DNA from: an uncultured beta proteobacterium
GTDB taxonomy: Bacteria; Pseudomonadota; Gammaproteobacteria; Burkholderiales; Burkholderiaceae_C
Assembly: GCA_903834645.1 (NCBI GenBank)
Contig: CAILKA010000082.1
Span: forward strand, 1-6,066
Length of the DNA stretch: 6,066 bases
Direction: 5' to 3'
Shown: one piece after another, positions 1 through 5,278 of the stretch
How the letters are laid out: every line of letters starts with the position of its first letter
Position numbering within the stretch: position 1 is the first letter of the stretch
Notes under the pieces: generated by a model
The model's database searches: none
What the model was told of the DNA's origin: nothing
What the model saw: the letters and a program-made list of their open reading frames with translations, nothing else
Made by a program: the position numbers and the translations under genes

Positions 1-1479
1 CGCCTGCTCCTGTGCGTTCAGCCAGGGAGACTTGGCTGCCATGATCTTGTCGATGTAGCGCTGCGTCTCGACCTTGGGATCGATGCGGCTCACCTTCAGG
101 CCCGGCAAGTCGCCCTCCAGCGTGCCAGCCAGGTGCGCCGCGGGGTCGGTGGTGCTCAGGTGCACGGTCTGGCCCCGCTGCACCAGGCCGATCTCCAGGG
201 CGGCGGCGATGGTGGTCTTGCCCACGCCGCCCTTGCCCATCACCATGATCAGGCCGTGTCCGGCGGCGGCCAGCTCATCGGCCAGTGCGGCCAGGCCGGG
301 AATGAGGCTGCCGTCAGCCCATGGCGTTGCGGCCTGCGGGGCCACCGGCGCGGCACCGGGTGCCAGCAGCGCGCGCAGCGCCGCCAGGCCCACCGTGTCG
401 AAGGGGCGCAGCGGCACCCGGTCCTGCGGCAGCTCGCACAGCGCAGTGGGCATGGCCTGGAGGGCCTGGTGTCCCAGGTCCTCGATGGCGCAGGCGACGC
501 CATCGCGGCGGTCGCTGGCGTGGAAGATGCCGTTGACGGCCAGGCGCTGGTTGTCCAGACCCAGCTCGCGCAGCTCGGCCGAGGTGCGTGCTGCCTCTTC
601 GATGGCGCCGCGATCGGGCCGGGTCACCAGCACCACGGTCGTCTGCGCCGGATCGCTCAAGGCGTCGAGCGCGGCCTTGAACCGCACCTCCTGCATCTTC
701 AGGCCCGAGTGGGGCCCGAGACACGAGGCACCGCGGTCATTGCCTTCCAGGAAGCCCGTCCAGGCCAGGGGCAGGCTGAGCAGGCGCAAGGTGTGGCCGG
801 TGGGGGCGGTGTCGAAGACGATGTGATCCCAGGACTCTGCGCCTTCGGCCAGCAGGGACGAGAACTCGTCGAAGGACGCGATCTCGGTGGTGCAGGCGCC
901 CGACAGTTGCTCGCGCACCGTCGACAGCTCCTGCGCGGTCGCGCTCGCCTCCATCTGCGCGAGCACGCGCAGGCGATACGACTCCGCGGCTTTGTCGGGG
1001 TCGATGTTGAGCACCGACAGGCCGGGTGCGCCCGGCACGGCAACGGGCGTGTTGCGCAGCTCGATGCCGAGCATCTCGTCCAGGTTGGACGCCGCATCGG
1101 TGCTCACCAGCAGCACCCGCTTGCCGGCATCGGCCAGCGTCAACGCAGCTGCGCCGGCAAGCGAGGTCTTGCCTACGCCGCCCTTGCCGGTGAAGAACAG
1201 AAACCGTGTCGGGTGGTTCAGGAACCCGATTGGAGCAGGCTCGAACCAGGCGCGAACCTCTTCATGCGACGGAATGCCGCCACTGTGGACCACCCGGTTT
1301 GCGATGACGACGGCTGGTGTCGCCTGCACGCCGTAGGCCCTGATCGCGTCGGGGCTCTCGATCTTGACGATCTCGAGCTCGATGCCGGCTTCCCGCGCCG
1401 TGCGTTCGATGAGGCCGATCGTGCTGCGGCACTTGCTGCAGCCCGAGCCCAGGACCTTGACGTTCAGCGGGGTGATCAT
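1..1479 (-). CDS. arsA: ArsA-type arsenite pump ATPase with N-terminal thioredoxin-like domain (3' end outside window)
   Basis: The minus frame stays open from ATG at 1479 to base 1, giving 493 residues without a stop. Residues 1-80 form a thioredoxin/glutaredoxin-like domain with a CXXC pair (C14, C17; GCSKC) and a cis-Pro-type TPAVVI stretch near 54-59. The first ATPase domain follows, with a P-loop at 98-106 (GKGGVGKTS), the ArsA signature DTAPTGHT at 223-230, and cysteines in ACTTE (C196) and ASCLGP (C253) that match metalloid-site Cys113 and Cys172 of plasmid R773 ArsA. The second ATPase domain begins about residue 400 with P-loop GKGGVGKTT at 415-423 and STTDPAAHL at 442-450; the rest, including the third expected cysteine, lies outside. 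R773 ArsA is about 583 residues, so roughly 175 residues are missing. ArsA hydrolyses ATP at the membrane to drive arsenite or antimonite export through ArsB. No strong ribosome binding site is seen, but the start fits the domain's beginning. It was likely missed by simple ORF callers because it runs off the edge. Confidence 0.9.
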   Translation of the reverse strand, partial: MITPLNVKVLGSGCSKCRSTIGLIERTAREAGIELEIVKIESPDAIRAYGVQATPAVVIANRVVHSGGIPSHEEVRAWFEPAPIGFLNHPTRFLFFTGKGGVGKTSLAGAAALTLADAGKRVLLVSTDAASNLDEMLGIELRNTPVAVPGAPGLSVLNIDPDKAAESYRLRVLAQMEASATAQELSTVREQLSGACTTEIASFDEFSSLLAEGAESWDHIVFDTAPTGHTLRLLSLPLAWTGFLEGNDRGASCLGPHSGLKMQEVRFKAALDALSDPAQTTVVLVTRPDRGAIEEAARTSAELRELGLDNQRLAVNGIFHASDRRDGVACAIEDLGHQALQAMPTALCELPQDRVPLRPFDTVGLAALRALLAPGAAPVAPQAATPWADGSLIPGLAALADELAAAGHGLIMVMGKGGVGKTTIAAALEIGLVQRGQTVHLSTTDPAAHLAGTLEGDLPGLKVSRIDPKVETQRYIDKIMAAKSPWLNAQEQA

Positions 1480-1561
1480 GCGTTCAACTGTGCGCCGTTG
1501 TGTGGGCGCTGCATTGATGTCGATCACATCCCCAGGCCAGGGCCGACCGGGCTGGTGTCCC
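1480..1561. other. Intergenic gap between the transporter and arsA, with a short inverted repeat
   Basis: These 82 bases separate the transporter stop from the arsA start. A 5-base inverted repeat, GATGT-N5-ACATC, lies at 1516-1530, about 37 bases upstream of the arsA start. It could be a small operator or chance. A GGCC-AG-GGCC repeat lies close by, but no hairpin with a T-run is seen, so no intrinsic terminator is supported. No convincing -35/-10 pair was found. Whether arsA has its own promoter or is reached by read-through from the oxygenase operon is unresolved. Confidence 0.35.
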
Positions 1562-2470
1562 TCAACCCTTGCGCAACCCCAGCGCCATCACCGCTCCCAC
1601 CACCACCAGCGCGCCCACCACCTGCACCGGCGCGATCGTCTGCCCCAGCACGGCCCAGGCCAGCACGAGGGCGAACACCGGCTCCACGTTCATGATGGCC
1701 GAGTTGCCCACCACGCCCAGGCGGGGCAGCACGGTGAACATGATGGTGAAGGCCGTGCCGTAGAGAAAGGTCAGGGCGGCCAGGCCGCCCCAGCCCGCCG
1801 GGGCGGTGGGCAGATGGAAGCCGCCTTGCGCCCCCACCGTGGTGAGTGCCACCAAGGCTGCCAGGCCCATGGTGGTGGCGGTGCGTACGCGGCCATCCAC
1901 GCCTGCGGCCTCGTGCTGCGTGAGAACCAGCGCCAGCCCGAAGGTGGCGGCCGCCGCCAGGGCGAAGGCCACGCCGGAGCCGATGCGGCTCCACTGCCCG
2001 GCGGCACCCAGGCCGGAGGCCGCGCCCAGCACGTCCAGGGCCAGCGCCAGGCCGAACAGGATCACCGGCATCGCCAGCAGCATCGCCCGCTCGGGCCGAC
2101 GGCGGTAGAGCAGGGCCGACCACAGGGCTGTCCAGATGGGATAGGTGTTGAAGGCCAGCAGCGCCAGGGCCACCGGCAGCCGGGCCACCGAGGAGTACAG
2201 GCACAGGCTCTGCACGCCGATGAGCAGCCCGATCAGCGGCAGGAAGCGCCGTTCGCGCGCGCCGAAGCTCACGCGTACCCGCTGGGCGGCCAGGATGAGC
2301 ACGATCACCAGCGCAGTCACTGCGCTGCGCACCACCACCGCGGTGGCCACGTCCACACCGTGGTTGAAGGCGATGCGCGCGGCCACGTGGTTGGCGCCCA
2401 TCATCAGCGCGATGAGCAGCAAGGTGGCAAAGGCGGCCCCGCTGAGGGCGCGGCCGGAAGGAGCGGTCAT
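1562..2470 (-). CDS. EamA/DMT-superfamily membrane transporter
   Basis: The protein has 302 residues, the usual length for a two-repeat EamA (drug/metabolite transporter) protein, and is almost entirely hydrophobic, consistent with about ten membrane segments. Repeat 1 spans about residues 12-145, including an NTYPIWTAL stretch at 108-116. Repeat 2 spans about 163-298 and has the typical closing pattern NVEPVFALVLAW (261-272) followed by LGQ, where many relatives carry LGE. Arginine-rich loops (for example RRRPER at 123-128) separate helices. Family members export amino acids, metabolites or drugs, or import small compounds; the substrate cannot be read from sequence. The ATG at 2470 lies 4 bases after the ferredoxin stop, so translation is probably coupled to the oxygenase operon. 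That placement suggests, but does not prove, transport of an aromatic acid or pathway intermediate. Confidence 0.88.
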   Translation of the reverse strand: MTAPSGRALSGAAFATLLLIALMMGANHVAARIAFNHGVDVATAVVVRSAVTALVIVLILAAQRVRVSFGARERRFLPLIGLLIGVQSLCLYSSVARLPVALALLAFNTYPIWTALWSALLYRRRPERAMLLAMPVILFGLALALDVLGAASGLGAAGQWSRIGSGVAFALAAAATFGLALVLTQHEAAGVDGRVRTATTMGLAALVALTTVGAQGGFHLPTAPAGWGGLAALTFLYGTAFTIMFTVLPRLGVVGNSAIMNVEPVFALVLAWAVLGQTIAPVQVVGALVVVGAVMALGLRKG

Positions 2471-2474
2471 GCCC

Positions 2475-2807
2475 CTAGCCTAATGCATCCCCTTCGATGC
2501 CGATGTACACCCGCCCACCCTCCACCCGCACGGGGTAGACCCGCACCGGCACGGTCACGGGATCGCACAGCGGCCGGCCATCGCGCACATCGAAGCGGCC
2601 CTGGTGCAGCGGGCACTCGATCTCGTGACCTTCGAGGAAGCCGTCGCACAGGCGCGCGTTGCCGTGCGTGCACAGGTTGTCGCTGGCGTAGACCTCGCTG
2701 CCGACGGTGTAGACGGCGATCTCGCGCCCGGCCACCGTCACGGGCCAGACGTCATCGTTGGGCAGTTCGTCGGTCGACATCGCGTCGACCCAGTTCGTGG
2801 TGGGCAT
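2475..2807 (-). CDS. Rieske [2Fe-2S] ferredoxin of a ring-hydroxylating oxygenase (NagAb/NahAb type)
   Basis: This 110-residue protein is a soluble Rieske ferredoxin that shuttles electrons from a reductase to the oxygenase. The cluster ligands are visible as C46-T-H48 and C65-P-L-H68 (C-X-H-X16-C-X2-H), in the contexts NLCTHGNARLCDGF and IECPLHQGRFDV that are typical of naphthalene and salicylate oxygenase ferredoxins (NahAb/NagAb, about 104 residues). The N-terminus MPTTNWVDA aligns in style with the NahAb start, which supports ATG 2807 over the internal ATG at 2780, although the ribosome binding site (GGA) is weak. It stops at TAG 2475, 4 bases before the transporter. It follows the small subunit by 61 bases. 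The order large subunit, small subunit, ferredoxin matches nagG-nagH-nagAb. It may serve other oxygenases in the cell as well. Confidence 0.92.
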   Translation of the reverse strand: MPTTNWVDAMSTDELPNDDVWPVTVAGREIAVYTVGSEVYASDNLCTHGNARLCDGFLEGHEIECPLHQGRFDVRDGRPLCDPVTVPVRVYPVRVEGGRVYIGIEGDALG

Positions 2808-2868
2808 GGGGGTCCGTGGCAGTCTGGTGGGGGCTGTAGGCTCGCGAGGGCCCTGAGGGTGCCGAGGC
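2808..2868. other. Gap between small subunit and ferredoxin with two overlapping palindromes
   Basis: This 61-base gap is the longest inside the otherwise tight oxygenase operon. It contains two overlapping 8-base perfect palindromes, CTCGCGAG (2841-2848) and AGGGCCCT (2847-2854). No T-run follows on the minus strand, so it does not look like an intrinsic terminator. It could form a small hairpin affecting mRNA processing, or be chance in GC-rich DNA. Confidence 0.3.
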
Positions 2869-3354
2869 TCAGATCGGGTAGATCAGCGAGTTGGGGATCA
2901 TCTCGCTGTCGTAGATGCACTCGCGCGAGGCGAACTTCAGGCCTTGCGGCGTGCGCACCACCACGTCCAGGTAGCGGCCCACGTTGTACACGGTGGACAA
3001 CTCCGACAGCTTGGTGCGAAACACCGCGTAGTTGGCCTCGCAGCGCAGGCGGCCTTCAGAGGCCTCGCGCACGACGGGCGCGCTCACCACGTGCCGCTGG
3101 TAGTAGGGGTCGTGGAAGAGGGTCTCCCGGATGCCGTAGGCGCGGTCCTTGAGCATGCCCTTGCTCGTGAGCGACATCGTGGCCAGCGGGAAGCCGCGCT
3201 CGTGGTTCTCGCGCGGCTGCACGCGGTAGACGCAGTCGTCGGTGAAGAACTCGGGCCACTGGTCCCAGCGGGCGGCGTCCACGGTGCTGGCGTAGTCGGC
3301 GTAGAGCTGGTTCAGGGCCAGCCAGTCCTCGAAGGTGATGCCGACGGACGTCAT
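2869..3354 (-). CDS. nagH: Salicylate 5-hydroxylase-type oxygenase, small (beta) subunit
   Basis: The 161-residue product belongs to the ring-hydroxylating dioxygenase beta family (SnoaL/NTF2-like fold), which packs with the alpha subunit as a structural partner and carries no metal. Family-typical stretches are FEDWLALNQLYADYAS near the N-terminus, DQWPEFFTDDCVYRVQPREN at 31-50, GIRETLFHDPYYQRH at 74-88, and a closing CIYDSEMIPNSLIYPI. These resemble NagH of salicylate 5-hydroxylase. Length is normal for the family (about 155-190). The frame is open upstream to 3741, but ATG 3354 is chosen because it overlaps the alpha-subunit stop as ATGA (3354-3351), the classic translational-coupling arrangement, and because the upstream part overlaps the alpha gene in another frame and has no family character. 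Substrate assignment rests mainly on the paired alpha subunit. Confidence 0.92.
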   Translation of the reverse strand: MTSVGITFEDWLALNQLYADYASTVDAARWDQWPEFFTDDCVYRVQPRENHERGFPLATMSLTSKGMLKDRAYGIRETLFHDPYYQRHVVSAPVVREASEGRLRCEANYAVFRTKLSELSTVYNVGRYLDVVVRTPQGLKFASRECIYDSEMIPNSLIYPI

Positions 3355-4658
3355 GCCCGGTCCTCCATCACCTCGCGCCAGTAGCGGTACATGCCGCGGA
3401 TCAGCGTCTCGGTGACCATGTGCTCGGTGTCCTCCACCTCGCGCCCGCCGAGTTCGGCCAGCGCGCGGTGGAAGGGCTTGCTCTCGAAGGCCTGCTGGCT
3501 GAACTCGATCACCTCGCCGTCGTCGGCCGAGACGAAGCCGGCCGGGCCGAAGAGGTTGGCCTGCGTGAGGCGGCGCTGCGTCATGGCCTCGTCGTCGTCC
3601 TCGAAGCCGAAGTGCGTCCAGACGAAGTCGAAGCTGCCGTGGCCATTGGGCTGGATGTGTCGCGTGGAGACGCTGTTGACCTGCTGCTGCAGGATGACGC
3701 TCGGGAAGATCGTCGTCATCACCGCGGTGGGCCCGCCCCACCAGGACTCGGGCACGATGTCGATGAAGCTCGGGTCGTGGAGCTGCATGCCGGCCTTGAA
3801 GCTCGAGACCTGCGTCACCTGCGCGGCCTGCCCCGCGCTGCCGCGCGTGGAGATCATGGCCGCGTGGCGGTGGTGCGCATCCATGCGCAGCCGGCTCTTG
3901 TTGTCGGCGCGCCAGAGCCCGAAGGTGACGAACCAGGTGTGCAGCAGGCCCGGGTGGTAGGGGTCCTTGATGTTCTCCTGCATCAGCTTCCAGTTGCCCG
4001 GGATGCGCTGGCGGTTGTAGCCGAGGATCTTGAGCGGGCGGCCGTTGAAGAGGCGGTCGAACCAGGAGAGGATCTCGGGGCCCAGGTAGTCCTCGAAGGG
4101 CTCCACGTCGGGGTCGAAGGAGGCGAACACGACCCCGCCGCGGCTGGCCACCTTGAGCTTCGTCAGGCCGTGGTCGGCCGTCTTGAAGTCGGCCGGCATG
4201 CCGCCGTGCACCTGGCCGTCCTGCTTGACCCCGCGGCGAAAGGGCACGCCCTGCAGGTCACCCTTGAGCGTGTAGCTCCACTGGTGGTAGGGGCAGACGA
4301 ATTCCTTGCGGTTGCCATGCCGCTCGCGGCAAAAGCGCATGCCCCGGTGCGCGCAGACGTTCTCCACCACGCTCAGTGCGCCGTCGGTATCGCGCACGAG
4401 GATGACCGACCGCTCGCCCACCACGGTGCGCTTGAAGTCGCCCGGAATCGGCACCTCGGCCTCCAGGCCCACGTAGCACCAGTGGCCCTTGTAGAAGAAG
4501 CGCTCGAGCTCCTGCCGGTAGAGGGCCTCGCTCGTGTAGGTGACGAAGGGGATGCGGTGGGTGCCGTCTCCCTCCCAGGTGGGCTGATCGGGAGCCGGCC
4601 GCGAGGCCGCCGGCGTGGCCGGCTCGCCGGGCGAGCCAGGGGAAGTGCTGTCGAGCAT
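3351..4658 (-). CDS. nagG: Salicylate 5-hydroxylase-type Rieske oxygenase, large (alpha) subunit
   Basis: This 435-residue protein is the catalytic subunit of a Rieske non-heme iron oxygenase. The Rieske cluster ligands are C102-A-H104 and C122-P-Y-H125 (C-X-H-X17-C-X2-H). The mononuclear iron site shows the ENIKDPYHPGLLH motif at 228-240, with bridging D232 and ligands H235 and H240; the carboxylate ligand is probably D379 or D380 in SADDGE. The wider pattern (HTWFVTFGLWRADNKS at 240-255, QQQVNSVSTRHIQP at 324-337) resembles NagG, which with NagH, ferredoxin and reductase hydroxylates salicylate to gentisate. Related alternatives are anthranilate or other hydroxybenzoate oxygenases. Residues 1-28 are a Pro/Ser/Ala-rich tail ahead of the core. 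Start ATG 4658 has a good GAGGAG site at 4667-4672, 8 bases upstream. It begins 29 bases after the marR stop, so it is probably co-transcribed with it. No reductase gene is adjacent. Confidence 0.9.
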   Translation of the reverse strand: MLDSTSPGSPGEPATPAASRPAPDQPTWEGDGTHRIPFVTYTSEALYRQELERFFYKGHWCYVGLEAEVPIPGDFKRTVVGERSVILVRDTDGALSVVENVCAHRGMRFCRERHGNRKEFVCPYHQWSYTLKGDLQGVPFRRGVKQDGQVHGGMPADFKTADHGLTKLKVASRGGVVFASFDPDVEPFEDYLGPEILSWFDRLFNGRPLKILGYNRQRIPGNWKLMQENIKDPYHPGLLHTWFVTFGLWRADNKSRLRMDAHHRHAAMISTRGSAGQAAQVTQVSSFKAGMQLHDPSFIDIVPESWWGGPTAVMTTIFPSVILQQQVNSVSTRHIQPNGHGSFDFVWTHFGFEDDDEAMTQRRLTQANLFGPAGFVSADDGEVIEFSQQAFESKPFHRALAELGGREVEDTEHMVTETLIRGMYRYWREVMEDRA

Positions 4659-4666
4659 GGGGCGGT

Positions 4667-4672
4667 CTCCTC
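4667..4672 (-). promoter_or_regulatory. Ribosome binding site of the alpha-subunit gene
   Basis: On the minus strand the bases read GAGGAG, 8 bases before ATG 4658. This fixes the start and retains the Pro/Ser-rich N-terminal tail in the product. The 29-base space after the marR stop leaves little room for a separate promoter. Confidence 0.7.
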
Positions 4673-4687
4673 GGGGTCCGGTCGGGA

Positions 4688-5164
4688 TCAGGCTTCGCTG
4701 GGTGCCCGGCTCAGGGCGTTGTTGGTCTCCACCAGCTTGCGCAGCATCCGCAGGAACTGCTTGCGCTCGGTGGCCGGCAGCGGCTCGAGGATGCGCCGCT
4801 GCGCGCGCAGCATGGCGGGCGTGACCCGCTCGAGCAGTTCACGGCCTTCCCGCGTGAGGGTGGGCAGGCGCACCCGGCGGTCTTCGGGGCTCGCGTTGCG
4901 CTGCAGCAGCCCGCGGGCCTCGAGGCGGTCCAGCACGCCGCCCGTGGTCGAGGTGTCCAGGCCGATCATCCGTGCCAGGGTTCGCTGGTCCACGCCGGGC
5001 GCCGACGCCACGCCCTTGAGGGCGGCGTATTGAACCGGCGTCAGCCCGAAGGGCTCGGTCTCCTGCAGGAAGAGCGCCACGGCGATCTGCTGCAGGCGCC
5101 GGATGTGGTGACCCGGAAGATCGTCGAGTTCGATGTGAGCGGGGTCGACTCTTTGCTTGCCCAT
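4688..5164 (-). CDS. MarR-family transcriptional regulator
   Basis: The 158-residue product has the length and layout of MarR dimeric repressors. An N-terminal helix (GHHIRRLQQIAVALFLQE, 18-35) is followed by the winged helix-turn-helix: recognition region DQRTLARMIGLDTSTTGGVLDRLEARGL at about 59-86 and the charged wing SPEDRRVRLPTLTREG at 92-107. The C-terminal dimerisation helices follow. ATG 5164 is chosen because GGAGG lies 9 bases upstream (5174-5178); an in-frame TTG at 5200 would add 12 unlikely residues. MarR proteins usually repress by binding a palindrome and release it on binding a phenolic ligand. Divergent from the 3-hydroxybenzoate hydroxylase gene and 29 bases upstream of the oxygenase genes, it plausibly represses both and itself. 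Effectors could be salicylate, 3-hydroxybenzoate or gentisate; none can be read from sequence. It may be similar in role to MobR or NagR2, but this is not established. Confidence 0.92.
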   Translation of the reverse strand: MGKQRVDPAHIELDDLPGHHIRRLQQIAVALFLQETEPFGLTPVQYAALKGVASAPGVDQRTLARMIGLDTSTTGGVLDRLEARGLLQRNASPEDRRVRLPTLTREGRELLERVTPAMLRAQRRILEPLPATERKQFLRMLRKLVETNNALSRAPSEA

Positions 5165-5173
5165 CCGAGATGG

Positions 5174-5178
5174 CCTCC
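5174..5178 (-). promoter_or_regulatory. Ribosome binding site of marR
   Basis: GGAGG on the minus strand lies 9 bases upstream of ATG 5164. It decides between this start and the in-frame TTG at 5200. Confidence 0.7.
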
Positions 5179-5230
5179 AGAGCGGGGAAAACCCTGCCAA
5201 GCTTCATTCCATCCTATCACTACACTTTTC

Positions 5231-5244
5231 ATCAGTATACTCAT
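5231..5244. promoter_or_regulatory. Candidate MarR operator: palindrome ATCAGTATACTCAT
   Basis: The 8-base core AGTATACT (5234-5241) is a perfect palindrome, extended by ATN/NAT to 14 bases, with further matching positions out to 5226-5249 (9 of 12 half-site pairs). A direct repeat TCATCA (5229-5234 and 5241-5246) is superimposed on it. It overlaps the TATACT hexamer on both strands, so a bound dimer would block both divergent promoters. MarR dimers commonly bind palindromes of about this size. Binding by the adjacent regulator is inferred. Confidence 0.45.
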
Positions 5245-5266
5245 CATAAACCCGCAAGCAGCCTGC

Positions 5267-5271
5267 AAGGA
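5267..5271 (+). promoter_or_regulatory. Ribosome binding site of the 3-hydroxybenzoate 6-hydroxylase-type gene
   Basis: AAGGA lies 7 bases before ATG 5279, normal spacing, and supports that start. Confidence 0.65.
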
Positions 5272-5278
5272 ATCCTCC

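Larger units (their letters stand above)
5165..5278. promoter_or_regulatory. Divergent promoter region between marR and the monooxygenase
   Basis: This 114-base gap is noticeably AT-rich between about 5200 and 5250 compared with the GC-rich coding DNA around it, as expected for a promoter region. It holds the marR ribosome binding site at one end, that of the monooxygenase at the other, and a central palindrome. TATACT occurs on both strands at the same place (5236-5241 plus, 5239-5234 minus) and could act as -10 for either direction. The -35 matches are poor (best plus-strand candidate CTATCA at 5214-5219, 16-base spacing). Confidence 0.6.

Noticed and set aside
1480..1561. Intrinsic terminator after the transporter gene
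   Set aside because: GC-rich short repeats are present, but there is no stable stem followed by a T-run on the minus strand.
133..1695. Plus-strand open frame of 520 codons
   Set aside because: It is antisense to arsA, whose motifs are unmistakable. Its product is Gly/Gln/Arg/Ala-rich without domain character, a product of GC-rich codon bias.
1364..2839. Plus-strand open frame of 491 codons
   Set aside because: Antisense to the transporter and ferredoxin genes; His/Gln/Arg-rich low-complexity translation with no family features.
3355..3741. Upstream extension of the small-subunit frame
   Set aside because: It lies inside the alpha-subunit gene in another frame and has no beta-family character. 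The ATGA overlap at 3351-3354 gives a better start.
1..4658. A dedicated system for breaking down aromatic arsenicals (Rieske oxygenase plus ArsA)
   Set aside because: The oxygenase resembles salicylate 5-hydroxylase throughout, and no C-As lyase or organoarsenical gene is in the window. Proximity alone does not support it.
3420..5033. Plus-strand open frame of 537 codons
   Set aside because: Antisense to the oxygenase alpha subunit and marR, both of which have clear motifs and ribosome binding sites.
5165..5200. Longer MarR start at TTG 5200
   Set aside because: ATG 5164 has GGAGG at a proper distance; the extra 12 residues would include that site and do not look like MarR family sequence.
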